A DNA stretch of 62,473 nucleotides from RFTU01 sp032122355 (GCA_032122355.1 JAUMCS010000018.1:1-62473); one strand, 5' to 3'. Numbered from the stretch's first letter, positions 42,827-52,029 are shown. The notes: generated from the letters alone by a model not told the origin. Made by a program: numbers and translations.

Positions 42827-44884
42827 ATGCCCCCCCATCCCAGCCTCAACTCTGCCCAGCTAGAAGCAGTACACCACCTACACACGCCCTGCTTAGTGAT
42901 TGCGGGAGCTGGGTCAGGCAAAACTCGTGTCATCACCCACAAAATTGCGCGTTTGTTACAAACGGGTATTGAGCCTCAACACATTGCCGCGATTACTTTT
43001 ACCAATAAAGCCGCCCAAGAAATGCGTGAGCGAACTCAAGCCCTTGTGGGCTCGCGCACGGCCAAATTATTGGCGATCAGCACATTTCATAGCCTAGGAG
43101 TGCGAATGCTGCGCGAGGATGGCGTACAACTGGGCCTCAAAGAAAATTTCAGTATTCTGGATAGTGATGATGTACTGGGCATATTGCGCGATGCCGGTGC
43201 CACTACCGATGCCAAATTGGCACGTCAATGGCAATGGAGTATCAGCCTATGGAAAAACCAAGGGCTTTCCAGCGCTACCGTCAACCCATCCTCTGAAGAT
43301 GAAAAGATCGCAGTGCGCATCATGCAACGCTATGAAGAGCGGCTCCAGGCCTATCAAGCTGTGGATTTTGATGACCTCATAAGCTTGCCCTTGAAGCTAC
43401 TTCAACACCACGATGCAGCTCGACAAAAATGGCAAAATCAATTCACACACATTCTGGTGGATGAATATCAAGACACCAATGCGGTTCAATACGAACTGCT
43501 GAAGCAACTGGTATCCCACCCCGATGATCGACAAGCAGCGCGCTTTACTTGTGTAGGAGATGATGATCAAAGTATTTATGGTTGGCGCGGCGCCACCATC
43601 GATAACCTCAAGCGATTACCGCAAGAATTTCCGCAGCTAAAGGTTATTGCCCTACAACAAAATTACCGCTCGACCAGTGCCATTTTGCGAGCCGCCAATC
43701 ACGTGATTGCAAGCAACCCCAAGCTCTTTGAGAAAAAACTCTGGAGTGACCTCGGCGAAGGAGAACCCATTCGTTTGCTGGAATGCGATGCAGAAGAGCA
43801 TGAGGCGGAACGAGCGCTGGCCTTTATACAGGCCATTCGTGGCAATGGTGGCCCGGCCTGTCAATTTCAGGACTTTGCCATTCTGTACCGCGCCAACCAC
43901 CAGTCACGCTTATTTGAACAAAAGCTGCGGGCGGCTCAAATACCGTACAAAGTTTCTGGCGGGCAAAGCTTTTTTGACCGCGCTGAAATCAAAGACCTAT
44001 GCGCTTGGCTGCGCCTACTGGTAAATCAAGATGATGACCCCGCCTTTTTACGCGCCATTGCCACCCCTAAGCGTGGCATTGGCCATACGACTCTGGGCAA
44101 ACTGGGTGAATTAGCCGCACAATGGAAAATCAGTCTTTTTGAGGCCCTATTTTCCCAAACGCTACCCGCTGTATTGCCAGCCAAGGCCGTAGGCTCCCTG
44201 CATGAATTTGGCCGCTACATCAATGACCTTGAATACCGCGCACGACACACCCAAGGTGCTGAGGCCGGCAAAACATTACTCATGGAATGGCTGCAAGATA
44301 TCGGCTACGAGAAACATCTACTGGAAAACGAAGAAAACCCCAAACTGGCTGCAGCTCGCTGGAGCAATGTACTCGATTTTGTCGATTGGATAGGCAAGCG
44401 CTGTGGCGGTGACATTGACACCACAGGCGGTCTCACCCAAGAAACCGCCAGCAAAAGTGTGCTCGAGGTGGCCCAAACGATCAGCGTGATTATCAGCTTG
44501 GCTGAGCGAGGAGGAGACACGAATGTGGTCACACTTTCGACCTTACATGCGGCCAAAGGCCTGGAGTGGCCGCATGTGGTGTTGGCGGGAGTGAACGAGG
44601 GCCTATTACCATTCAAAAGCGAAGAAGAAGAGATGACTGCAGAGCGGCTTGAGGAAGAGCGTCGCCTGATGTATGTCGGCATCACGCGCGCGCGTCAAAC
44701 ATTGGCTATCAGCACACTGAAAGGTCGCAAGCGTGGCCGGGAAACCGTACCCGGCATACCCAGCCGCTTTATTGCTGAAATGAAACTCCATGAAGGTGGA
44801 ACGAGCGAGAACCCTAGGGAGCGCTTAAAACAACTCCGTCAACAACTGGCACAAAAAACGGTTACAGCCCTAGACCGCCTATAA
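42827..44884 (+). CDS. rep: ATP-dependent DNA helicase Rep (UvrD/Rep superfamily)
   Basis: A 685-residue superfamily 1A 3'-5' helicase. Walker A AGAGSGKTRVITHKIA at about residue 27, motif II VDEYQDTN, motif III GDDDQSIYGWRGA, motif IV QNYRSTSAIL, motif V TLHAAKGLEWPHV and motif VI YVGITRARQ are complete. The N-terminus and length fit Rep better than UvrD (about 720 residues or more). Rep helps forks pass transcription complexes. Its last 46 nt overlap the 3' end of lnt on the other strand. Confidence 0.9.
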   Translation: MPPHPSLNSAQLEAVHHLHTPCLVIAGAGSGKTRVITHKIARLLQTGIEPQHIAAITFTNKAAQEMRERTQALVGSRTAKLLAISTFHSLGVRMLREDGVQLGLKENFSILDSDDVLGILRDAGATTDAKLARQWQWSISLWKNQGLSSATVNPSSEDEKIAVRIMQRYEERLQAYQAVDFDDLISLPLKLLQHHDAARQKWQNQFTHILVDEYQDTNAVQYELLKQLVSHPDDRQAARFTCVGDDDQSIYGWRGATIDNLKRLPQEFPQLKVIALQQNYRSTSAILRAANHVIASNPKLFEKKLWSDLGEGEPIRLLECDAEEHEAERALAFIQAIRGNGGPACQFQDFAILYRANHQSRLFEQKLRAAQIPYKVSGGQSFFDRAEIKDLCAWLRLLVNQDDDPAFLRAIATPKRGIGHTTLGKLGELAAQWKISLFEALFSQTLPAVLPAKAVGSLHEFGRYINDLEYRARHTQGAEAGKTLLMEWLQDIGYEKHLLENEENPKLAAARWSNVLDFVDWIGKRCGGDIDTTGGLTQETASKSVLEVAQTISVIISLAERGGDTNVVTLSTLHAAKGLEWPHVVLAGVNEGLLPFKSEEEEMTAERLEEERRLMYVGITRARQTLAISTLKGRKRGRETVPGIPSRFIAEMKLHEGGTSENPRERLKQLRQQLAQKTVTALDRL

Positions 44885-46410
44885 CGCACGCCCAGCAGCA
44901 TAGCCCATGCTGCTAGCGTAAGCGGCCAAAGCCCGAAATGGCTGGCCCAGCGAGCGTAGGGTGTCATCCCCGTTCTTCCTTCCACGACCCCCTCCAAAAT
45001 ACCTTGAGCAGTTCGAGGCAAAGCGTACGGCACCTCTCCTTTGTGATCAATGATCACTGTGGGGCCTGTGTTGGTGGCCCGAATCATCGGGCGTTCAAAC
45101 TCGAGGCTGCGCATTCGAGCGATATGCAAATGCTGATCCAAAGCGATGGTACGCCCAAACCAAGCCAAATTACTGGCGTTCACCAGAACCGTTGGTGCCC
45201 GTGTAGGGTCTTTGAATCGAACGGCGACTTCTTCTCCGAATAAATCTTCAAAGCAAATTAAAGGCGCCCAGCGCTGACCTAGCGCAGGCAAGATAGCAGA
45301 GCCGGAATCTCCACTCACGAAAGAAGTCATGGGTATATTCATGAATCGAGATAGCCACCCAAACCACTTGGGGGTAAATTCGCCAAAAGGCACGAGATGC
45401 TGTTTGTCGTAACGAAATGCATACGAATGCGCCAGAGCAGCGGATGCTATCGCTTCCACTTCAGCATAAGATTCAATACCAGAACCAAAAGCCACCATCG
45501 AATTGGTATAGGTCAAGGGCGAAACCCCAATAGGAACCCCCAGCAGCGCAACCCTTGGTCGCGAAGCAAAGGGTTTTTGATATGCACTCCAAGTGGCAGG
45601 CGGCACATCGCTGAGCAAAAGTGGAATCACAGTCTCTGGTGTAACCACCACATCACCTTGGCTGGCCTGCAACTGAGCCTCTAAACCTTGCAGCGTGTTA
45701 TTCAAATGCTCATGAGTAAATTTAATGCCTTGATCCACTTGAGGCTGCAGCAAACTGGCTCGGACCTGGCCCTGACTTTGCGTGAAACCAGCCGGTAAGC
45801 ACAGCGAAAAACCCCATAAAAGCAATACCCCCAGCGCAGGCCTGAAGGCCTCTAGCCGAAAACCAACCCGGAGGACAATGGCCCCTAAGGCGGCGATCAG
45901 GTTGGCTATGAACCCCAGTCCGTAAGCCCCAATCCACGGCGCCCAGTGCGCCAATGGCCCATCAACTTGGCTGTAACCTATCGAAAGCCAAGGAAAACCT
46001 GTGAATATATAGCCCCTAAGCAACTCACCCAGTAACCAGCAACTTGACAGAAGAACAGCGTTTTTGGTGGCAGAATCCGTTTTCCAATGGAAAGCAAAAG
46101 CTGTAGCGGCGGTGTAGAAACTACTCAAAATCAAACATAAGGCTAAAACGGTCAGCCCTGCCATAGGCACTGCCATATCGCCATAGCTATGCAGTGAAAT
46201 ATAAAGCCACCAAATACCCGCCAGCATCCAACCGAGTGTGTAGCCAAAAACAGCCATGCAAGCCTCTCTAACCGAGTCCGTTTGTATAGCTGCAAACAAC
46301 AAAGTCAAGCAAAGTAGCGTTAGCCACCACCATTCGGTGTAAGTGAAGGGTAAGGAACCGAGTGCACCCAGACCAAATAAGCCGACATATTTCACAAAAC
46401 GGAATGACAT
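44839..46410 (-). CDS. lnt: Apolipoprotein N-acyltransferase
   Basis: A 523-residue inner-membrane enzyme that N-acylates the lipid-modified cysteine of lipoproteins such as MltA. Multiple N-terminal transmembrane helices precede a periplasmic nitrilase domain with the Glu-Lys-Cys triad in VTPETVIPLL, RYDKQHLVPFGEF and LICFEDLFGEE; a C-terminal helix follows. ATG 46410. The convergent overlap with rep is real in both frames. Confidence 0.94.
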   Translation of the reverse strand: MSFRFVKYVGLFGLGALGSLPFTYTEWWWLTLLCLTLLFAAIQTDSVREACMAVFGYTLGWMLAGIWWLYISLHSYGDMAVPMAGLTVLALCLILSSFYTAATAFAFHWKTDSATKNAVLLSSCWLLGELLRGYIFTGFPWLSIGYSQVDGPLAHWAPWIGAYGLGFIANLIAALGAIVLRVGFRLEAFRPALGVLLLWGFSLCLPAGFTQSQGQVRASLLQPQVDQGIKFTHEHLNNTLQGLEAQLQASQGDVVVTPETVIPLLLSDVPPATWSAYQKPFASRPRVALLGVPIGVSPLTYTNSMVAFGSGIESYAEVEAIASAALAHSYAFRYDKQHLVPFGEFTPKWFGWLSRFMNIPMTSFVSGDSGSAILPALGQRWAPLICFEDLFGEEVAVRFKDPTRAPTVLVNASNLAWFGRTIALDQHLHIARMRSLEFERPMIRATNTGPTVIIDHKGEVPYALPRTAQGILEGVVEGRTGMTPYARWASHFGLWPLTLAAWAMLLGVRYRRSRAVTVFCASC

Positions 46411-46461
46411 GACTCCAATTTCCTAATAAATTCAGTTAACAAGGGATGGAGGGGGCCCTGT

Positions 46462-46486
46462 GAAGCTGCCCTCAAAATCCAGCTTC
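46462..46486. repeat. Inverted repeat between lnt and the ribonuclease gene
   Basis: GAAGCTG-N11-CAGCTTC, perfect 7-bp arms, in the 190-bp divergent intergenic region, about 52 bp upstream of lnt. No T-run follows on either strand, so an operator or mRNA leader hairpin is more likely than a terminator. Confidence 0.3.
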
Positions 46487-46616
46487 TTTGCCGAGGTTGA
46501 GCAAATAAACACTTGCGAATTTTCAAGTAACTCGGTATGATTGCGGGAGAATTTGAAAAAGTGCAATGATTTAACAGGTTTCATTACTGGGGCATGTAAG
46601 TTTGAATTTTATACAA

Positions 46617-47057
46617 ATGATAGGTCTACCTACACGAATTCATAAAACTTCGGGTGTTCAGCTCAAAAAAGAATTGTTAAAAGTCATTTGGGTTGCCGCC
46701 GTTTTTGCGGGGATTTGGGGAACATCGGGTTGGATTCACGCAAAGCAAGACGCTAACACTCTCAACCTTCCGATCGTTTTACTCGCTGAATTACCCCTAG
46801 ATGCACGTCAAACCTTTGCTCTTATCCAAGCAGGTGGGCCATTTGCCTACGAAAAAGATGGAGTGATTTTTTTTAACCGAGAACGAATTTTGCCTGCTAA
46901 GCCACGCGGTCGCTACCGTGAATACACAGTACCGACCCCAGGGCTGAAGCACAGAGGCGCCAGGCGGCTGGTGTGCGAAGTGGCCTCTCAAACCGTTATA
47001 GATCCTTGTTATTACACAGCGGATCACTACCGAAGTTTTAAGCGAGTACTACCTTGA
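46617..47057 (+). CDS. Secreted guanyl-specific ribonuclease (N1/T1/barnase family)
   Basis: An exported RNase of about 146 residues. A hydrophobic signal (LLKVIWVAAVFAGIWGTSGWIHA) is followed by a compact RNase domain: LPLDARQTFALIQAGGPF, FFNRERILP, and catalytic residues Glu in REYTVPTPG, Arg in GARRLV and His in TADHYRSF, all as in RNase Sa/barnase. The start is unclear (TTG 46602, ATG 46617 or TTG 46674); none has a good Shine-Dalgarno. A barstar inhibitor gene follows. Confidence 0.85.
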   Translation: MIGLPTRIHKTSGVQLKKELLKVIWVAAVFAGIWGTSGWIHAKQDANTLNLPIVLLAELPLDARQTFALIQAGGPFAYEKDGVIFFNRERILPAKPRGRYREYTVPTPGLKHRGARRLVCEVASQTVIDPCYYTADHYRSFKRVLP

Positions 47058-47096
47058 GGTATGTTTTGATTGAAAGTAAAAAGGAGATCTGAAAGC

Positions 47097-47492
47097 ATGT
47101 TGTTACAAGGCGTTCGTTCCAATATCGTTCAAGCGATTCGGGCTTATCGAGTGGATGATTTGATGCATTGGGCTCAAGAGTCTGGTCATCATTTTTTACA
47201 CACTGACTTATCGCAAACTCACAACAAAACGGAGTTGGTGCAAAAAGTTGCCCAAGATTTTATGTTTCCTGCCCATTTTGGAGAGAACCTTGATGCACTT
47301 TACGACTGCATGACAGATTCCATTTTCAAATCGGGACGACAGCAAGGCTTTATCGTGATTCTAGAGCAGCTGCCGTATGGCTTGGCAGCTGACCGAGAAG
47401 AGCGAGAGCAAATACTAGACATTTTCAGAGATGCTTCTGATTATTGGGCCGACCGACGAATACCATTCCGATGTTTCTATTCTTTTCAGTAG
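47097..47492 (+). CDS. Barstar-family ribonuclease inhibitor
   Basis: Cytoplasmic inhibitor of barnase-type RNases, 131 residues from ATG 47097, which has GGAG 10 nt upstream; a TTG at 47070 is an alternative. The barstar core appears in FMFPAHFGENLDALYDCMTD (the helix that plugs the RNase active site) and FIVILEQLP. It protects the producer from the RNase encoded 39 nt upstream. A long hairpin spans its stop codon. Confidence 0.88.
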   Translation: MLLQGVRSNIVQAIRAYRVDDLMHWAQESGHHFLHTDLSQTHNKTELVQKVAQDFMFPAHFGENLDALYDCMTDSIFKSGRQQGFIVILEQLPYGLAADREEREQILDIFRDASDYWADRRIPFRCFYSFQ

Positions 47493-47531
47493 CCCGTTCC
47501 CAAGAAATCGGGTCATGGGAACGGGCTGCTG
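47487..47531 (+). terminator. Long stem-loop at the barstar stop codon
   Basis: Two 16-nt arms (47487-47502 and 47516-47531) pair with one mismatch around a 13-nt loop. The first arm contains the barstar TAG (47490-47492). No T-run follows, so it may act as an mRNA 3'-end stabiliser or a factor-dependent terminator rather than an intrinsic one. Confidence 0.5.
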
Positions 47532-47679
47532 AAACGACCCCAGCTGCAGCAGATGCCAAACCAAAAACGGTTTCTAAATCCAGCGCCAGTGCTGCATTTG
47601 GAACGAATATGCCACTGATGAGCAGCGCTTTTGACACTGCCATGTGGCTAAAAAAGGCCGCCTAATCCAGGCTCACAGC

Positions 47680-48452
47680 CTAATAGAGAGCATTAGCCAA
47701 GTTGGAAAATATCAACTTGGCTATCAAGCAGCCGACGACGCCTAAAAAAATATACCGGACCAGTCGGCTGCCATAGCGCAATGCTAGATGGGTGCCCACT
47801 AAACTCCCCGCCACATTCGCGCATGCCAACAACACAGCCACATGCCACCATACGTGATCGTGCCAAGCAAAAGTAAATAACGCGGCCGCATTGGTCATGA
47901 GATTAATGAATTTCGCACTTGCAGATGCATGAAGAAAATCAAAGCTCATCCATCGCACAAACAAGAAAATCAAAACGCTTCCGGTGCCTGGCCCAAATAC
48001 ACCATCATAAAGGCCAATGGCGGCGCCTATGGCAAAAGATCGCAGCCATGTTTGGAATGAAACCTCGATGCAGGGCTTGTGCAACTGACCGAGTTGCTTC
48101 TGGCGCAAAGTATCGATAAATATACCCAACAAGACGAATGGCAATATTTGCCGCATCAACACAGCGTCGATTTGAATGGCCATCCTAGCGCCGATAGCAC
48201 TAAAACTCAGCGCCCCGATAGCCACAGGGCACAAGAGACCCCAAGGGACGCTGACCCTGCGAGCATACTGAAAAGCAGCCAAACCCGTACCCCAAATACT
48301 GGTTGCTTTATTGGTGCCTAGAAGCGATGCAGGTGTCGCTTGCGGGAATACGGAAAACAGCGAAGGAAGCAAAATTAAGCCCCGCCTCCTACCATAGCAT
48401 CAATCAAGCCGGCACTGAAAGAAGCGAGAATAATCCAAAAAAAATCACTCAT
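47680..48452 (-). pseudogene. TSUP (TauE/SafE, YfcA-like) permease, 1-nt frameshift
   Basis: The open frame 48372-47680 (230 residues) lacks the N-terminus expected of this 250-260-residue membrane permease family. Upstream on the same strand, ATG 48452 opens MSDFFWIILASFSAGLIDAMVGGG, exactly the missing first helix and glycine loop, but in another frame. Adding one G to the G-run at 48383-48380 restores a continuous 257-residue protein (VGGGGLILLPSLF). The rest (LLGTNKATSIWGTGLAAFQYARRV, LYDGVFGPGTGS) is intact. This is either a true recent loss or a homopolymer sequencing error. Confidence 0.85.
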
Positions 48453-48661
48453 AATGTGGATAAACTCCAAATTAACAAGAAATATTATCACCAAATAGGG
48501 GGTTTAATGATAAAACGAATCATGTATTTGAGTATGATGTAGGCTGCGTTGTTAACTTAAATGATAATGCGCGTCTGGGTCTGGATGCGGCGCCTTCGCT
48601 TGAATGGTTCACGATGGGTTGAAGCTCCATAGGTTTCTCAGTATTTTGAAAGGGCTTCTCC

Positions 48662-49084
48662 ATGGGAAATAAATTGTATGTAGGCAACTTGGCCTACAGT
48701 GTTTCAGATAACTCGCTACAGCAAGCGTTTGGCGCATTTGGTGCCGTCACTTCTGCCAAAGTCATGATGGATCGCGATAGTGGTCGCTCCAAGGGCTTTG
48801 CTTTTGTGGAAATGGCTTCAGATGCTGAAGCACAAGCCGCGATCGAAGGCATGAATGGACAGTCCCTAGAAGGACGAGTCATCGTTGTCAATGAGGCTCG
48901 TCCTCGTGAAGAGCGTCCGGGCGGCTTTGGCGGCCGTGGCGGTGGCGGCGGTCGGGGTGGTTTTGGCGGCGGCGGTGGCGGTCGCAGTGGTTTTGGCGGC
49001 GGCGCAGGTCGAGGCGGCTTTGGCGGTGGTGACCGCGGCGGCTTTGGTGGCGGCGGCTACGGTAGCGGTCGCAGTGGCTACTGA
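48662..49084 (+). CDS. Glycine-rich RRM RNA-binding protein
   Basis: A 140-residue single-RRM protein: RNP-2 LYVGNL near residue 4, RNP-1 KGFAFVEM near residue 42, then about 50 residues of GGRGG/GFGGG repeats. Such proteins bind mRNA, and relatives in bacteria are often cold-induced. The Arg-Gly tail resembles eukaryotic and cyanobacterial RBPs and may promote assembly. It has a 5' untranslated stretch of up to about 200 nt free of other plus-strand genes, and a strong terminator right after. Confidence 0.92.
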   Translation: MGNKLYVGNLAYSVSDNSLQQAFGAFGAVTSAKVMMDRDSGRSKGFAFVEMASDAEAQAAIEGMNGQSLEGRVIVVNEARPREERPGGFGGRGGGGGRGGFGGGGGGRSGFGGGAGRGGFGGGDRGGFGGGGYGSGRSGY

Positions 49085-49119
49085 TAATCACACAGTCAGC
49101 TAGTTTTATCAACCAGCCA

Positions 49120-49150
49120 AACCCTGATGGTACCCATCAGGGTTTTTTTA
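49120..49150 (+). terminator. Rho-independent terminator of the RRM gene
   Basis: A perfect 11-bp stem AACCCTGATGG / CCATCAGGGTT around a 3-nt loop, followed by TTTTT (the run of seven T begins within the stem). It overlaps the last codons of the convergent dsbD gene, whose TGA lies at 49139-49137 inside the stem. Confidence 0.9.
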
Positions 49151-51344
49151 TGGCTGGCACACTTTGCAATAAGGGCAATAAATAAGCTGGGGTCAAGACC
49201 TCGTTCAATAGAACAGGCTTGCTTTCGGGGGCTCCGGTATAAAGCACATACACTGGAATACCTGTTCTTCCCATTTGATTCAAAGCTAAGGTGATCTCCG
49301 GATCATACCGAGTCCAATCAGCGCGCAACAACTGCATATTTTTCTCACTGAAGGCGGCTAGAACGGCTTGATCATTGAGTGTACTGACTTTATTAAATTG
49401 GCAGGTGATGCACCAAGCTGCCGTAAAGTCTATAAAAAACGGCTGCCCCTTTTGGAGCAAATCCTGCTGAAGCTGGGCGGACCACGGTAGCCATGTATCC
49501 TGAGTGATGGCCTGAGAGTCTGTGGTGCGATTGGAACCGTTGTTTGCAGAAACTTTCCAATAAGGCCATGCCCAATATAGGCTGACTAAAAATATACTGA
49601 CAACCAACGCGCGCCATATCCAATAAATAGACGAGTGTGTAGCCTGTGTTTTAAGTCCTTTTAAAAAGATGGTCAGAACCAAAAAAACCACCAATGTCAC
49701 AGCCATGGCATGAACACCCACCTGCTGCCCAAGTACCCAAAGAAGCCCCACTGCAGTCAGCCACAAAGGGTAAGCAAGGATTGTTTTAATACGAAATAAC
49801 CACTCACCTGATTTCGGCAAAAAATGAACCCAAGAAGGGCGCAAACAAACCACCCAATAGGGCATTGCCATGCCTAATCCCAACACCACAAACACGACTG
49901 CGGCATTAATTGCTGGCAAAAGCAGCGTAGCCCCAAGGGAAGCGGCCATCCATGGGGCCGTACAAGGTGAGGCCACGGCCACACTGAGTAAACCGGTTAG
50001 AAACTCCTGAACATACCCCCGTCTAGCTTGTAAATTGGTCCAACGTTGCGGAAAAATTTGCCCCACATCAAACCAACCCTGTAAATGCAAGGCAATCAGC
50101 CCAAAAAGCAAACATAAAAAAGCCACAAAAGGTGGATGTTGTAACTGAAATCCCCAGCCTAGTTGCTCGCCGGTTGTACGTAGTGCCAACATAAGCAACC
50201 CCAGGGCCAACATGGACAACACAACCCCAGCGGTATAGGCCAATGACAACCGCAACCGCATTGATACCGTGTGGGTGTGAGAACTGAGATTGAACAACTT
50301 CAATGCCAATACCGGAAAAACACATGGCATCAAATTCAGCACAACGCCGCCTATAAAAGCCAAGAGCAGAAGGGAAAACCACGCACCCGAATCTACATTT
50401 TGACCAGGGGTCACAGTGACATCGTGAATGCGTGTTGGCATGGGCTCAAGATGAGCCCAATCGCCCTTAACGGGACTCGAGGCGCGAAAAACGCCAGGAC
50501 CAGCATCTGAAGTAATGACAAAAGTCAAGTCACGAACATCGTCAGTTGGCACACGCTGCAGCGGTATAAGCGCACGTACCGTGGCATCTAACCAACGCCA
50601 CTGCGGCTTGACCTCATGCTGAATGGCGAGGGAAGACTCAGGATAAATCGACAGCGGTTTATGTATCCACTCGCTCGGCAAACCCTGAAACTGTAACTCC
50701 AGCCCTTTCGATGTAACCGCCGCCTGCATGGCATCCGAGGGCAAATCCTGGGGTATGCGAGCGAATGCTGCCGTAAAGTCAGATTTATCTCGGGTGTAAT
50801 CGCCATCTGCGTGGACACGTAAGGTTAAGGCAGCGCTTTCGGGAATACAAACCTCACGACAGGCCAGCCATTGAATGCGCGCACCGATATCGAAAGTAGC
50901 AGTATTGAAAGATGGAGCCACATCAACTGGCACGGGTAAAAGCACCTCGTGGGTATACCCATAATTGATCAGATTACCTAAGGCGATTTGCCTGGGCGCA
51001 GGCCATAAAATGGGGTTAGGTTGAAGCCCATCAGGAAGGGTCCAATCTACAGTAGTTGGCAAACCCGCATCACCCGGGTTGAGCCAATAGCTGTGCCAAC
51101 CGTCAGGATGGCTAAGGCGAATACCCACCCAAAAACGCTTTTCAGAGCCAATACCTCGAGGGGCGAAGATGCGTAGGGCCGCAGAAATATGATTAGCCTG
51201 ATCTTGAGGATTCCGTAGGCTCTGCAACGAATTGAGTTGTGCCTGCGCCGCATTCAAAAGTAGCGCATATCCAACCCCAAAACCCCACATAACCAAATTA
51301 CGCCAAAAGCGACTAAGCCGCGTCAGAAATATCGGACAGTTCAT
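49137..51344 (-). CDS. dsbD: Thiol:disulfide interchange protein DsbD-like (ScsB-type N-domain)
   Basis: A 735-residue inner-membrane reductant transporter. A signal peptide ends near residue 36 (NAAQAQ). The periplasmic N-part (WHSYWLNPGDAGLPTTVDW) resembles the long ScsB/DsbD-like domain rather than E. coli DsbD-alpha. The membrane core has the redox cysteines in NLMPCVFPVLALK and SPCTAPWMAASLG. The C-terminal thioredoxin domain has WCITCQFN. It passes electrons from cytoplasmic thioredoxin to periplasmic clients, counterbalancing DsbA. ATG 51344. Confidence 0.87.
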   Translation of the reverse strand: MNCPIFLTRLSRFWRNLVMWGFGVGYALLLNAAQAQLNSLQSLRNPQDQANHISAALRIFAPRGIGSEKRFWVGIRLSHPDGWHSYWLNPGDAGLPTTVDWTLPDGLQPNPILWPAPRQIALGNLINYGYTHEVLLPVPVDVAPSFNTATFDIGARIQWLACREVCIPESAALTLRVHADGDYTRDKSDFTAAFARIPQDLPSDAMQAAVTSKGLELQFQGLPSEWIHKPLSIYPESSLAIQHEVKPQWRWLDATVRALIPLQRVPTDDVRDLTFVITSDAGPGVFRASSPVKGDWAHLEPMPTRIHDVTVTPGQNVDSGAWFSLLLLAFIGGVVLNLMPCVFPVLALKLFNLSSHTHTVSMRLRLSLAYTAGVVLSMLALGLLMLALRTTGEQLGWGFQLQHPPFVAFLCLLFGLIALHLQGWFDVGQIFPQRWTNLQARRGYVQEFLTGLLSVAVASPCTAPWMAASLGATLLLPAINAAVVFVVLGLGMAMPYWVVCLRPSWVHFLPKSGEWLFRIKTILAYPLWLTAVGLLWVLGQQVGVHAMAVTLVVFLVLTIFLKGLKTQATHSSIYWIWRALVVSIFLVSLYWAWPYWKVSANNGSNRTTDSQAITQDTWLPWSAQLQQDLLQKGQPFFIDFTAAWCITCQFNKVSTLNDQAVLAAFSEKNMQLLRADWTRYDPEITLALNQMGRTGIPVYVLYTGAPESKPVLLNEVLTPAYLLPLLQSVPAIKKP

Positions 51345-51433
51345 AGGCGATCTTTCATGATTCTGTTATTGGGTCAATTGATCCGCCACCTTCTATAAAA
51401 CGTAAGTTTGTTGAACAAAAGATGGAGGAAATC

Positions 51434-51462
51434 TTGGATATGGTCGGGTTTTTACGTATACT
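51434..51462 (+). promoter_or_regulatory. Putative promoter of the ATP synthase operon
   Basis: TTGGAT (51434-51439), 17-nt spacer, TATACT (51457-51462), about 24 bp before the atpI start: a good sigma-70 match placed where a promoter for the nine-gene operon is needed. Confidence 0.55.
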
Positions 51463-51486
51463 CACGAACTGAGCTGATTTTAATCA

Positions 51487-51999
51487 ATGGGCAACTTTGT
51501 GCAACTAAACTTCAAGGTAAGTTCAATACCAAAGCCAATGAACAGTGATGTAAATGAAGCAAAAAAGCTAGGGAGTCAATCAATCAGCCAAGTCGAGGCA
51601 AATTCATCATCACACAAACGTAGCGATGGTAGCCTTGATTTGATAGCAACCAAGGTGATTTGGGCACAAATTTTCACAGGTTGCTTATCAAGCTTGATCT
51701 GGGCTTTTGTTGACAAGTATGCTTGGGGCTCTGCGTTGAGTGGTGCGCTTGTGGTTACCCTGCCATCTATCATGATGGCATATGGGTTAAGGCTGCTGAG
51801 ACAGCCCAATAAAAGTACACCATTTAGCTTGGGGCGTTGGATTTTTTGGGAACTGATGAAGCTTACGCTTTCGATGGCCTTAATGGTCATTACGGTACGG
51901 TTCGTTCAAAATCTCCACTGGTTGGCTTTTCTGACCAGTTTGGTTTTGACCTTACAAATGTACTGGCTTGCACCCCTGGTGCTCCGAAAGCGTATTTAG
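51487..51999 (+). CDS. atpI: ATP synthase subunit I
   Basis: A 170-residue membrane protein with about four helices (VIWAQIFTGCLSSLIWAFV, ALSGALVVTLPSIMMAYGL and following) that helps assemble the c-ring. The hydrophilic N-terminal 50 residues are long for AtpI; ATG 51538 would shorten it by 17 residues, and neither start has a convincing Shine-Dalgarno. First gene of the atp operon. Confidence 0.85.
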   Translation: MGNFVQLNFKVSSIPKPMNSDVNEAKKLGSQSISQVEANSSSHKRSDGSLDLIATKVIWAQIFTGCLSSLIWAFVDKYAWGSALSGALVVTLPSIMMAYGLRLLRQPNKSTPFSLGRWIFWELMKLTLSMALMVITVRFVQNLHWLAFLTSLVLTLQMYWLAPLVLRKRI

Positions 52000-52029
52000 A
52001 ACAATATATTTAACTTCGAAGAGAAGACA

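Noticed and set aside
42646..42942. N-terminal extension of the XRE-like regulator to 42942
   Set aside because: It overlaps rep on the other strand, contains none of the family residues, and crosses the palindromic operator region.
47425..47665. Overlapping frames on both strands between barstar and the TSUP gene (72 and 73 codons), one with a signal-like start
   Set aside because: Both run into barstar, neither has a Shine-Dalgarno, no family is recognised, and a long hairpin occupies the region; more likely non-coding.
48945..49084. Glycine repeats of the RRM gene as a DNA tandem repeat or CRISPR-like array
   Set aside because: The repetition is explained by GGRGG/GFGGG coding and has no spacers.
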